From a bacterium (GTDB lineage Bacteria; Bdellovibrionota; FAC87; UBA2466), in the NCBI GenBank assembly GCA_019750655.1, contig JAIEOG010000436.1:1-10891 (forward strand): a stretch of 10,891 nucleotides of DNA, written 5' to 3'. Below, piece after piece: positions 1-5,424 of this stretch (positions are counted from its first letter, which is position 1; each line of letters begins with the position of its first letter). The notes beneath the pieces were generated by a model. That model did not search any database. It was not told the DNA's origin and worked only from the letters and a program-made list of their open reading frames with translations. The position numbers were made by a program, and so were the translations under genes.

Positions 1-525
1 AAAATGGTTCGAAAGGAACAAACCGAAAGGGATGCCCAAGATTTGGCTCCCCGAGAATGCCGTCTGCACGACGCCCATCACTCTGCCCCGTTGTTCAAAC
101 ACAAAGAGGTCGGTAGTGATCGCAAACACGATGGAACCGAGCACGCCGCCGAATAGACCCGTCACCATGCGGGCGATCAATAGAAAGTGAAACGTAGGCG
201 CCAAAGCGCAGAATAAAGTTCCTAAGAGAAATCCACTGTAAAACGTAAGCAGTAACTTCTTACGGTCAAAGCGATCCGCAAAGCCAGCCGCTAAGAAACC
301 GGCCAATCCAGCGCTGAAAGCGTAAACAGAAACTACGAGCCCGAATTGGGCTGCACTTATCCCCAACGCAGGCATCATGATGGCCCCCAGGGGCGCTAGA
401 ATCATGAAATCTAAAATGACGGTAAATTGGAGAAACGCGAGAATCGCGACTACGCCTTTTTGGTAGGGCGTGAATGCGAAGTCTGGTTTCGCAGAACTAC
501 TAGGAGCCGCCTGTGGAAGTGCCAT
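1..525 (-). CDS. MFS transporter (DHA1-like drug/metabolite efflux), N-terminal part
   Basis: This is the first 175 residues of a major facilitator superfamily transporter; the rest lies beyond the window edge. Transmembrane segments can be seen from about residue 24, with five or so in the visible part. The loop between segments 2 and 3 carries the MFS signature motif A (GFADRFDRKKLL, residues 81-92). Segment 4 has the motif B arginine (R119, in ARMVTGLFGG), and a Gly/Pro-rich stretch at residues 151-168 sits where the antiporter motif C of 12- or 14-helix exporters lies. These features point to proton-coupled efflux at the inner membrane, but the substrate cannot be read. The ATG is preceded after four bases by a G-rich Shine-Dalgarno that lies in a hairpin. 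The gene diverges from an exported protein of unknown function. Confidence 0.9.
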   Translation of the reverse strand, partial: MALPQAAPSSSAKPDFAFTPYQKGVVAILAFLQFTVILDFMILAPLGAIMMPALGISAAQFGLVVSVYAFSAGLAGFLAAGFADRFDRKKLLLTFYSGFLLGTLFCALAPTFHFLLIARMVTGLFGGVLGSIVFAITTDLFVFEQRGRVMGVVQTAFSGSQILGIPFGLFLSNHF

Positions 526-529
526 GGTT

Positions 530-555
530 CCCCCCTGAGTCTTAACCCAGGGGGG
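530..555 (-). promoter_or_regulatory. Inverted repeat overlapping the MFS ribosome binding site
   Basis: Read on the minus strand, CCCCCCTG and CAGGGGGG form an 8-bp perfect stem. After one mismatch, two more pairs can form around a short AT-containing loop. The downstream arm is the G-run that would serve as Shine-Dalgarno, ending four bases before the transporter's ATG. In the mRNA this stem would hide the ribosome binding site. It could equally be a DNA operator. The sequence shows the symmetry; the regulatory role is inferred. Confidence 0.55.
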
Positions 556-622
556 ATTGTACCACTGTGCTTTGAAGGTTGCGACTGAGCGCCGACCCGT
601 TACCCTATATAAAAATTACAAA

Positions 623-639
623 TTAGACAAATAGTCTAA
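623..639. promoter_or_regulatory. 17-bp palindrome in divergent promoter region (candidate operator)
   Basis: TTAGAC and GTCTAA are perfect inverted arms separated by AAATA. The site lies between two divergent genes. On the minus strand it covers the -35 area relative to an AT-rich TATATA at 606-611. On the plus strand it sits just upstream of a TTGACC hexamer. AT-rich palindromes of this size are typical targets of MarR- or TetR-type repressors controlling efflux pumps. No regulator gene is visible in the window, so this remains a candidate. Confidence 0.45.
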
Positions 640-645
640 ATTAAG

Positions 646-672
646 TTGACCATAAGAATAAGTCCGTAATAG
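646..672 (+). promoter_or_regulatory. Candidate promoter for the 488-residue exported protein
   Basis: TTGACC (646-651) and TAATAG (667-672) resemble sigma-70 -35 and -10 hexamers, but their spacer is only 15 bases, shorter than the usual 16-18. If used, transcription would start about four bases before the ATG at 683, giving an almost leaderless mRNA. That fits the lack of a clear Shine-Dalgarno there. Confidence 0.3.
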
Positions 673-682
673 CTCCTGAAGT

Positions 683-2149
683 ATGAAACGTACTCTGCTT
701 GCACTGAGTTGCCTTGCGTCCCTCACTTCTCAAGCCGCTCTTTTCGAAAGGCCAGCGAGGCTTCTTGCCCACTTAGACGAGGCCCGTGCCGCTTTCACCG
801 CGGAGGAAGAAAGCCTTCTCGAATTAGGGGCATCTCGGTCGCGCAACGTGCCACTCGGTTCGCACCGAGACCGGCGCAACTACGCCACGACCTTGCATGG
901 CCAAGTGGGGTTTTGCTCGAGCCGATTTCTCGCCTCAACCGCTGGCCAGCTAATCGGCAAGCTGGTGTTCTACCCAATCAAGACAGACGAAGGCGATGCA
1001 CTCACAGGCGGAAAAATCACTTCTGTGTACGGGCGGCGCTCCTTGCGAGGGCCGGCCTTCTGGGTCACGGTGACGACCTTCGAGAAAGATGAAAAAACCA
1101 ATCGCAGCTCTAAAACCACACTCTCAGGTTGTGCGCTCGGGAATGCTCTGATTGTGGACAGCCCTAAGAAATTTGCAGCGGCGCGGTTTTCCCAAGCGGA
1201 ATCCAGCGTGCTCCAAGCAAGGCTTCATTGGCCGCAGTTTGATCCCAGCCAGATAACACACCCTAAGCAAGTAGCAACGCTGCTGGAAGATTTTCGAACC
1301 CAGATGAAGCGCAATGGCTGGATTAACAGTGGCGCCACCCACGCGCTGCCCACCGATCGATCTGTTTCCGACTATTTGAACGGGAAGCTGATGGCGTTCT
1401 TCCACCCCAATGCTCGACTCGTAGACTTTGACTTCGACAACTTCGATCCCGACGATCTCAAGGACGCAAAAGTGAAAGTCTCCCCCACTTTCCAGGTGGG
1501 CCGCGTACTCGAGACTTATGTTTTTAAAAACAATGTTCAGGAAAGAACGGTAGTGGTCTTCTTGCTGACACCGGACAACAAGATTCTGTTTCGCTACCTA
1601 GTGGGCGGGGATTCGTTTGTTTTCCCAGGGAGTTCTACTATCCGTCTTCCGTCGCAGTCTTATAACGCAGAAACGAAGGCTTTCTTGGCCCAGTTTCCCG
1701 TTTCCAGTAACGATGCCTGGTTGCAAAACACACCCTTAAATGAAGCTTTGGTTGCTCAGTACCGGGAAAAATTCCTGTCAGACATAGCCGCAGCGAACGG
1801 ACCCGCGGGACATTTAGTCGATGTAAAAGATCTTTCTACCGACCAAATCAGTAGGTTGAAGGGCAGAGTGGCAGTTAGTTACAGCTTAACAATCGTCGAG
1901 TTTAATAACGGAAAAACCCGCATCGATGTGCAAAAACAATCCGGTGGGATCGTTTACGCGCAGCAATGGGATCGTAGCAGAGCCTATAGCATCGGCGCCC
2001 CAACAGACGACTCCAGTGGCAAAATCACACCGACCACTTTCATCCTCGAACAAGCAACAGATTTTAGAGATGTGTTCCACCGCTTCGCTTTCGAATCTTA
2101 TGACAACTACCGAGTTTGGGATGGTGGCTGGTTGTACGTTTTAGATTGA
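683..2149 (+). CDS. Exported protein of unknown function, 488 residues
   Basis: I do not recognise a family. The N-terminus is a clear Sec signal peptide (MKRTLLALSCLASLTSQA, likely cut near residue 18-19), so the protein is periplasmic or secreted. The mature part is soluble and mixed in composition, with no further transmembrane segment. C78 and C150 could form a disulfide. Residues 248-261 are strikingly Asp-rich (DFDFDNFDPDDLKD), perhaps a divalent-cation site, though this is inference. The C-terminus is rich in aromatics, ending YRVWDGGWLYVLD. The start was chosen because it directly precedes the signal peptide; only a weak GAAG lies upstream, and a leaderless or near-leaderless transcript is possible. 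A good intrinsic terminator follows about 60 bases after the stop. Confidence 0.8.
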   Translation: MKRTLLALSCLASLTSQAALFERPARLLAHLDEARAAFTAEEESLLELGASRSRNVPLGSHRDRRNYATTLHGQVGFCSSRFLASTAGQLIGKLVFYPIKTDEGDALTGGKITSVYGRRSLRGPAFWVTVTTFEKDEKTNRSSKTTLSGCALGNALIVDSPKKFAAARFSQAESSVLQARLHWPQFDPSQITHPKQVATLLEDFRTQMKRNGWINSGATHALPTDRSVSDYLNGKLMAFFHPNARLVDFDFDNFDPDDLKDAKVKVSPTFQVGRVLETYVFKNNVQERTVVVFLLTPDNKILFRYLVGGDSFVFPGSSTIRLPSQSYNAETKAFLAQFPVSSNDAWLQNTPLNEALVAQYREKFLSDIAAANGPAGHLVDVKDLSTDQISRLKGRVAVSYSLTIVEFNNGKTRIDVQKQSGGIVYAQQWDRSRAYSIGAPTDDSSGKITPTTFILEQATDFRDVFHRFAFESYDNYRVWDGGWLYVLD

Positions 2150-2157
2150 GAAACCGC

Positions 2158-2181
2158 GGGCGGGGCGAACCCCACCCGCCC
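2158..2181. other. GC-rich stem-loop between convergent genes
   Basis: GGGCGGG and CCCGCCC form a 7-bp all-GC stem with a 10-base loop, immediately after the stop of the 488-residue gene and before the end of the facing small gene. There is no proper T-run on either side: TCCTTCTCT on plus, GGTTTCTC on minus. It may slow polymerase or protect 3' ends in both directions. Confidence 0.4.
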
Positions 2182-2188
2182 TCCTTCT

Positions 2189-2374
2189 CTAAAGCCGATC
2201 GCTTCTCAGGCCCTTAGCTGGGGCCTTTTTTGATACCGGGACACTCGCTGTTTCCTTTGAGGCCGTCGCGATGTGCGGTGTCTTTCCTTGCTCTGGTTTT
2301 TTCGAAGCCAGAGAGGGCTGGCAAACCAATACAGCCGTTAGTAATCCGATCACTCCGAGTGTTTTCGTAAACAT
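2189..2374 (-). CDS. Small cationic exported peptide, 61 residues
   Basis: A near-ideal Shine-Dalgarno (AAAGGAG, five bases before the ATG) and a textbook signal peptide (residues 1-23, cleavage after PSLA) support a real gene. The mature peptide would be only 38 residues. It has seven Lys and two Arg against three acidic residues (net about +6), includes an SKKAPAKG segment, and has no Cys. It looks disordered. Basic Lys/Ala/Pro-rich small proteins can bind nucleic acid or membranes, but no function can be assigned. It lies 58 bases downstream of another small exported-protein gene on the same strand, so the two may be co-transcribed. The intrinsic terminator of the convergent gene is embedded in its last codons. 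Confidence 0.7.
   Translation of the reverse strand: MFTKTLGVIGLLTAVLVCQPSLASKKPEQGKTPHIATASKETASVPVSKKAPAKGLRSDRL
2208..2231 (+). terminator. Rho-independent terminator of the 488-residue gene
   Basis: AGGCCC and GGGCCT form a perfect 6-bp stem with a 7-base loop (TTAGCTG), and the stem runs directly into a stretch of six T residues on the plus strand. This is the best intrinsic terminator in the window. It lies inside the C-terminal codons of the convergent 61-residue peptide gene. Confidence 0.75.
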
Positions 2375-2432
2375 ACTTTCTCCTTTGTCCGCTATGCGGC
2401 ACGTTGTGGTGTTGAACTGCAGGTCGAGAAAA

Positions 2433-2741
2433 CTAGGCGTTGGGCGGTCGTGCGCGGAGAGGCAGGATGGCGGAGTCTCGCACCAACGGGTCGGCGGAAC
2501 CGGCGTTCCGTTCAGTGGTAGCGAGTAGTGCAACGCTTCCTATTTGGTGGGCGTTATGGAGACCGGCAAAGGGGTCATGGCCCCTCGGCGAAGGGACTTC
2601 GCCTTGAGCATCCGGCACTTCTAACGAGGCTTGAGCTGTTTGCTCAAAGGGCTGGCACTTCAGACTGGGACTTAGAGTAGCAGTAAGATGCGCTGCGGCT
2701 ACTAACAGGATTAACCAGCTGTATTTCGTCGTAGTACGCAT
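2433..2741 (-). CDS. Small exported or membrane-anchored hypothetical protein, 102 residues
   Basis: The N-terminus (MRTTTKYSWLILLVAAAHL) has a basic start followed by a hydrophobic core and could be a signal peptide or a single membrane anchor. The remaining 75 or so residues are polar and Pro-rich, with His at 55, 62 and 65 and a C-terminus ending LPLRARPPNA. I recognise no domain. The chosen ATG has a modest GGGGA four bases upstream; a TTG six codons earlier in frame is possible but its Gly/Asp-containing extension would weaken the signal peptide. A lone Cys at 29 lacks a lipobox. The gene is followed on the same strand by the cationic peptide gene. Reality is supported by signal-peptide architecture and context only. 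Confidence 0.5.
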   Translation of the reverse strand: MRTTTKYSWLILLVAAAHLTATLSPSLKCQPFEQTAQASLEVPDAQGEVPSPRGHDPFAGLHNAHQIGSVALLATTERNAGSADPLVRDSAILPLRARPPNA

Positions 2742-2990
2742 CGGATCCCCGAGACCCAACCTCTCTCACTAAGCTAGACGGAGGGGCCTCGGCTTTTGTG
2801 ACTATGCCTGACGTGCTCTACAGCGCAATAGCCGATAAAGCCTCTAGATGTGGATCCTTAAAACACCCTCCTCCGACCCGTAGCGTTTGGAGCGCTTCGA
2901 TCTGCAACGATCACGAGCAAAACCTGCGAGAGCTAGATGGCACGGGTACTGCATTTAGGTCAGTGAACTATTTGTTTAGGAGAAAAACTG
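2742..2990. other. Intergenic region between divergent genes
   Basis: This stretch separates the 102-residue minus-strand gene from the outer-membrane protein gene and should hold both promoters. I could not pick convincing -35/-10 pairs in it. The only site I trust is the AGGAG at its right end, which serves the beta-barrel gene. Confidence 0.4.
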
Positions 2991-3626
2991 ATGCGAACTA
3001 TTAAATACCTGACCCTGTCCCTAGTATTCTTTGCTGGCGTAACAAGCTATGCGGTTCCTGATCTCGGCGGCTCGACGGAAGCACGCTATGCTGGAGGCAC
3101 CCAGACTTTGATGGGATTTCAGGGCGGCGTAAGTGCAGCGAATGTGCAAACACCCTCGGAAATCACAAGCAACGGCAATCTCGGCCTGCTTGCCGGCGCA
3201 CATATCCAATTTCGTTTAAACGAAATGTTTTCCATTCAACCGGAAGCAATGTTCTCGCGCCGCGGGTTTTCTTTGGGCAATGGAGCCGGAGTGAATGTCA
3301 CTGCCCAAACAAGCTCGATTGAAGTCCCGGTTTTAGCGCGCGTAAACTTTGGATCTGCGGTTGTGCCTTACCTCTTCGCTGGGCCGGTCGCGATTTTCAA
3401 TATTTCCAATAGCGTTGGAGCTAGTGCGGGAAATACCGACGTGGGCTCAGTGGGCTATAACCCACGCACCGTCGATTTTGCTGCAACGGTGGGTGCAGGC
3501 GTTCAGTTCCAATCGTTCTTCTTGAATCTGCGCTACACGGTAGGCCTCTTGGGCGCTAGCTCAGGACAGACCAACTATTCCTCCAGAGGTGCGCAACTGC
3601 TCGCCGGATTTAATCTCGGAGTTTAA
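2991..3626 (+). CDS. Outer-membrane beta-barrel protein (porin-like/PorT-type small barrel)
   Basis: The product has a Sec signal peptide (cut near residue 21, SYA) followed by about 190 residues in alternating hydrophobic/polar strands with Gly turns, typical of an eight-strand outer-membrane barrel of the OMP_b-brl Pfam clan. Family-like stretches are GLLAGAHIQFRLNEMFSIQPE (roughly 65-85), SSIEVPVLARVNFG (108-121), VPYLFAGP (125-132) and DFAATVGAGVQF (162-173), in the order expected for these barrels. There are no cysteines. The last residue is Val, not the Phe common in porins. Such proteins are structural or adhesive and rarely have a defined substrate. The start has a strong AGGAG eight bases upstream, and hairpins follow the stop. 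Confidence 0.85.
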   Translation: MRTIKYLTLSLVFFAGVTSYAVPDLGGSTEARYAGGTQTLMGFQGGVSAANVQTPSEITSNGNLGLLAGAHIQFRLNEMFSIQPEAMFSRRGFSLGNGAGVNVTAQTSSIEVPVLARVNFGSAVVPYLFAGPVAIFNISNSVGASAGNTDVGSVGYNPRTVDFAATVGAGVQFQSFFLNLRYTVGLLGASSGQTNYSSRGAQLLAGFNLGV

Positions 3627-3640
3627 CGCGCTCGTAAACT
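3620..3640 (+). other. Stem-loop overlapping the stop codon of the beta-barrel gene
   Basis: AGTTTACG-like and CGTAAACT arms (8 bp with one bulged A in the left arm) flank a CGCT loop and include the TAA stop. With the larger hairpin just downstream it forms a tandem 3' structure that may end or protect the transcript. Confidence 0.35.
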
Positions 3641-3644
3641 AGCT

Positions 3645-3683
3645 CCCCTAAGCCGACCGACTACCCCCCGGCCAGCTTAGGGG
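3645..3683. terminator. Long hairpin without T-run, probable transcript end
   Basis: CCCCTAAGC and GCTTAGGGG are perfect 9-bp arms around a 21-base C-rich loop. No T-tract follows on plus, so it is not a canonical intrinsic terminator. It may mark a processed 3' end or act with Rho between the beta-barrel gene and the next transcript. Confidence 0.5.
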
Positions 3684-3713
3684 TCGCTATATCAAAAGAG
3701 CGCAGGGTAGCTG

Positions 3714-3719
3714 TACAAT
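3714..3719 (+). promoter_or_regulatory. -10 element just upstream of the hemolysin III start
   Basis: TACAAT matches the sigma-70 -10 consensus in five of six positions and ends eight bases before the GTG start at 3728. Transcription would begin at or within a base or two of the start codon. No clear -35 is seen. Confidence 0.45.
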
Positions 3720-3727
3720 CATCCCCC

Positions 3728-4441
3728 GTGCACGTTGATAAACACCCCGATCCTTCCCGTCTTGCTTTCTTCAGGCGCACCATTGCCGCACAGATCCATG
3801 GATTGGCTTTCCTGTTGGTTTTGGTGGGAATGGTGTTACTTCTACCCCGGGCCTGGGAGCGAGGGGTAGATCACTTTTGGGCCTGCGCGGTTTTTCTAAT
3901 CACGGGGGCAATGGTTTTTCTAACGAGCTGCAGCTACCACTTCCTCCACGACGGATTCCGGATCTCCCCAAAACTCGAACTCCTCTTAGAATTTATCGAT
4001 CATAGCTGCATCTATTTGTTTATCGCAGGGACATACACACCGGTCCTTCTCAACGCTGTGGATCCGCCGTGGCGGCAAAGATTGCTTTTTGCCGTATGGG
4101 TGATCGCGGTACTGGGGATCTTGTACACACTGGTGCGCCCGCATTTATTCCAAGCACTGCAAAGCCGAGGGGTTTACACCGCTCTTTTTGTGGCGATGGG
4201 GTGGTTGTTTCTAGTACGGGTCGGAGAGATTTACCTGCATCTGTCTTTTTGGCAGATAGTGTTCCTCTTGGCTGGAGTCGCCGCCTATCTCTTGGGAGCA
4301 GTGGGCTACGCGACACAACGGCCCGTCTTGTTAGTGGGTTTATTCGGGTACCACGAGCTTTGGCACACGATGGTTCTTCTTGGAGCGCTTTTCCATTTTC
4401 TGCTCGTGTTTTCTTTCTATAGGGTGGGGGTTTTTTATTGA
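3728..4441 (+). CDS. Hemolysin III / PAQR family membrane protein
   Basis: This is a seven-helix inner-membrane protein of the HlyIII/PAQR family (Pfam HlyIII, relatives of YqfA and adiponectin receptors), 237 residues, a normal length. The family's zinc-site signatures are all present: Ser-x3-His in helix 2 (S67, H71), Asp in helix 3 (D91, within FIDHSCIYLFIAGTYTP) and His-x3-His in the last helix (H209, H213). Known relatives act in membrane lipid homeostasis or as zinc-dependent hydrolases; in bacteria the role is poorly defined and haemolysis is not implied. The GTG start has no Shine-Dalgarno, but a -10-like TACAAT eight bases upstream suggests a leaderless mRNA. It heads a same-strand run of four genes ending with a bestrophin. 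Confidence 0.93.
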   Translation: MHVDKHPDPSRLAFFRRTIAAQIHGLAFLLVLVGMVLLLPRAWERGVDHFWACAVFLITGAMVFLTSCSYHFLHDGFRISPKLELLLEFIDHSCIYLFIAGTYTPVLLNAVDPPWRQRLLFAVWVIAVLGILYTLVRPHLFQALQSRGVYTALFVAMGWLFLVRVGEIYLHLSFWQIVFLLAGVAAYLLGAVGYATQRPVLLVGLFGYHELWHTMVLLGALFHFLLVFSFYRVGVFY

Positions 4442-4499
4442 GAGCGTGACGCTTGCCCTCACCCGTGCTACCGGCAGATCCATAACTGTTGGAGGTACG

Positions 4500-4877
4500 A
4501 TGAAAACGCTTCTTTTAACTTTCGCGGCTCTCATGGCTCAGGTCGGCTTTGCATCTACTGCGTTTGATTACGACACAAAAGCGGTGGCTCTCTTGGACAT
4601 CTCCACGCGCTGTCCCGAGAGCGAGGACACTCTGGCCGATCTCCTAGCGCTCAGCGATCACATTGGAAAAGCTAGCTATGGGTCTCCTAGGCCGGCAGAC
4701 CCTGCGTCGAAAGTGCGCAACGAGCACTTCACTATCGTCGGGTTTAAGCGGGGCAACGCAGAAATGGGCTCCACCCCTTCTGCGGAACTGCGGATCACTC
4801 GCACCATTGATTCGACCGGTACGCCGCAGGATGCCCAGGCTAAAATCGAAATCAAATGTGAACTAAAAAAGCTGTAG
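4500..4877 (+). CDS. Small exported hypothetical protein, 125 residues
   Basis: A strong GGAGG four bases before the ATG sets this start; an upstream in-frame extension into the hemolysin III gene lacks such support. Residues 1-18 (MKTLLLTFAALMAQVGFA) form a signal peptide. The mature protein is about 107 residues with two cysteines at 38 and 120, near its two ends, suited to one disulfide in the periplasm. The second half (EHFTIVGF, AELRITRTID, AKIEIKCEL) reads as beta strands. No family is recognised. It starts 58 bases after the hemolysin III gene with no terminator between, so co-transcription is likely. Confidence 0.7.
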   Translation: MKTLLLTFAALMAQVGFASTAFDYDTKAVALLDISTRCPESEDTLADLLALSDHIGKASYGSPRPADPASKVRNEHFTIVGFKRGNAEMGSTPSAELRITRTIDSTGTPQDAQAKIEIKCELKKL

Positions 4878-4939
4878 CTGAGCTTGGTTGTGTTTTCTTG
4901 GAAGGAATGTCAGAAGAGCTTCCTTAACAAGAGGAACAC

Positions 4940-5407
4940 ATGATCCGAGTTATTTCGTTCGCCCTTCTCTGCGCTCTTCCAACTTCGAGCTACGCTGAGT
5001 ACTCGACGTTTCCTGAAGCAGAGAAGGCCTTTGAAGCGGCCAAGGACCTCTACCGGGACGAGCTTCCCCTGCCTGGTAATTTCAAGGGCGCCTGCGTTTA
5101 CCCTGCCTCTTTTTCGTCTCGGCCCTACCGCCCAGGCCAAACCATTTCTTTTTTCTATAAAGAAGCAAAACGCTACTTAACTATCAGCGAATCGGCTGAG
5201 TTTTTCGGGTCCGTAGAACTCGAACACCGGCACGGGCAAATGATCGGCAGCTACTTAAACGGCCCCACGGCACGCCTGAACGTGATCCTCAAGCGGCTCA
5301 CCCGGAAACAGGCCGATGGCCGCGAAGTCTCCTATTGGCTCGTTCAAGTGCCTTACCTGGCTTACCGCAATGGCCATTTTTATTGTTTTGCCGAAGATCA
5401 GCGTTAG
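4940..5407 (+). CDS. Small exported hypothetical protein, 155 residues
   Basis: The first 19 residues are a clean signal peptide (MIRVISFALLCALPTSSYA), preceded by GAGG five bases before the ATG. The mature protein has exactly two cysteines (C52 and C149) for a probable disulfide. It is rich in aromatics (Tyr/Phe in FFYKEAKRYL, SYWLVQVPYLAY, HFYCF) and looks mainly beta-stranded after an initial helix (FPEAEKAFEAAKDLY). No family is recognised. It follows the 125-residue gene after 62 bases and precedes the bestrophin gene by 17 bases. Its stop codon is part of a stem-loop. Confidence 0.75.
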   Translation: MIRVISFALLCALPTSSYAEYSTFPEAEKAFEAAKDLYRDELPLPGNFKGACVYPASFSSRPYRPGQTISFFYKEAKRYLTISESAEFFGSVELEHRHGQMIGSYLNGPTARLNVILKRLTRKQADGREVSYWLVQVPYLAYRNGHFYCFAEDQR

Positions 5408-5421
5408 GGCTAAGCCTAACG
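5402..5421 (+). other. Stem-loop spanning the stop codon, next to the bestrophin start
   Basis: CGTTAGG and CCTAACG are perfect 7-bp arms around a 6-base loop. The left arm contains the TAG stop of the upstream gene, and the right arm ends three bases before the bestrophin ATG. It occupies the place where a Shine-Dalgarno would lie, and no T-run follows. Terminating ribosomes would open it, which would suit translational coupling. Confidence 0.5.
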
Positions 5422-5424
5422 TAG

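Noticed and set aside
2798..3004. A 68-codon plus-strand open frame ahead of the beta-barrel gene
   Set aside because: No Shine-Dalgarno, no signal peptide or recognisable composition, and it overlaps the start of a well-supported gene; it most likely lies in a promoter region.
3728..4441. Reading the hemolysin III gene as a toxin or virulence factor
   Set aside because: The zinc-site motifs place it in the broad PAQR family, whose bacterial members are mostly not haemolysins; the name is historical.
4380..4499. N-terminal extension of the 125-residue exported protein into the hemolysin III gene
   Set aside because: The extension reads the hemolysin III C-terminus out of frame, while ATG 4500 has a strong GGAGG and begins a standard signal peptide.
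4902..4925. AAGGAA/TTCCTT inverted repeat between the two small exported-protein genes
   Set aside because: Only a 6-bp AT-containing stem with a 12-base loop and no T-run; too weak to call a terminator.
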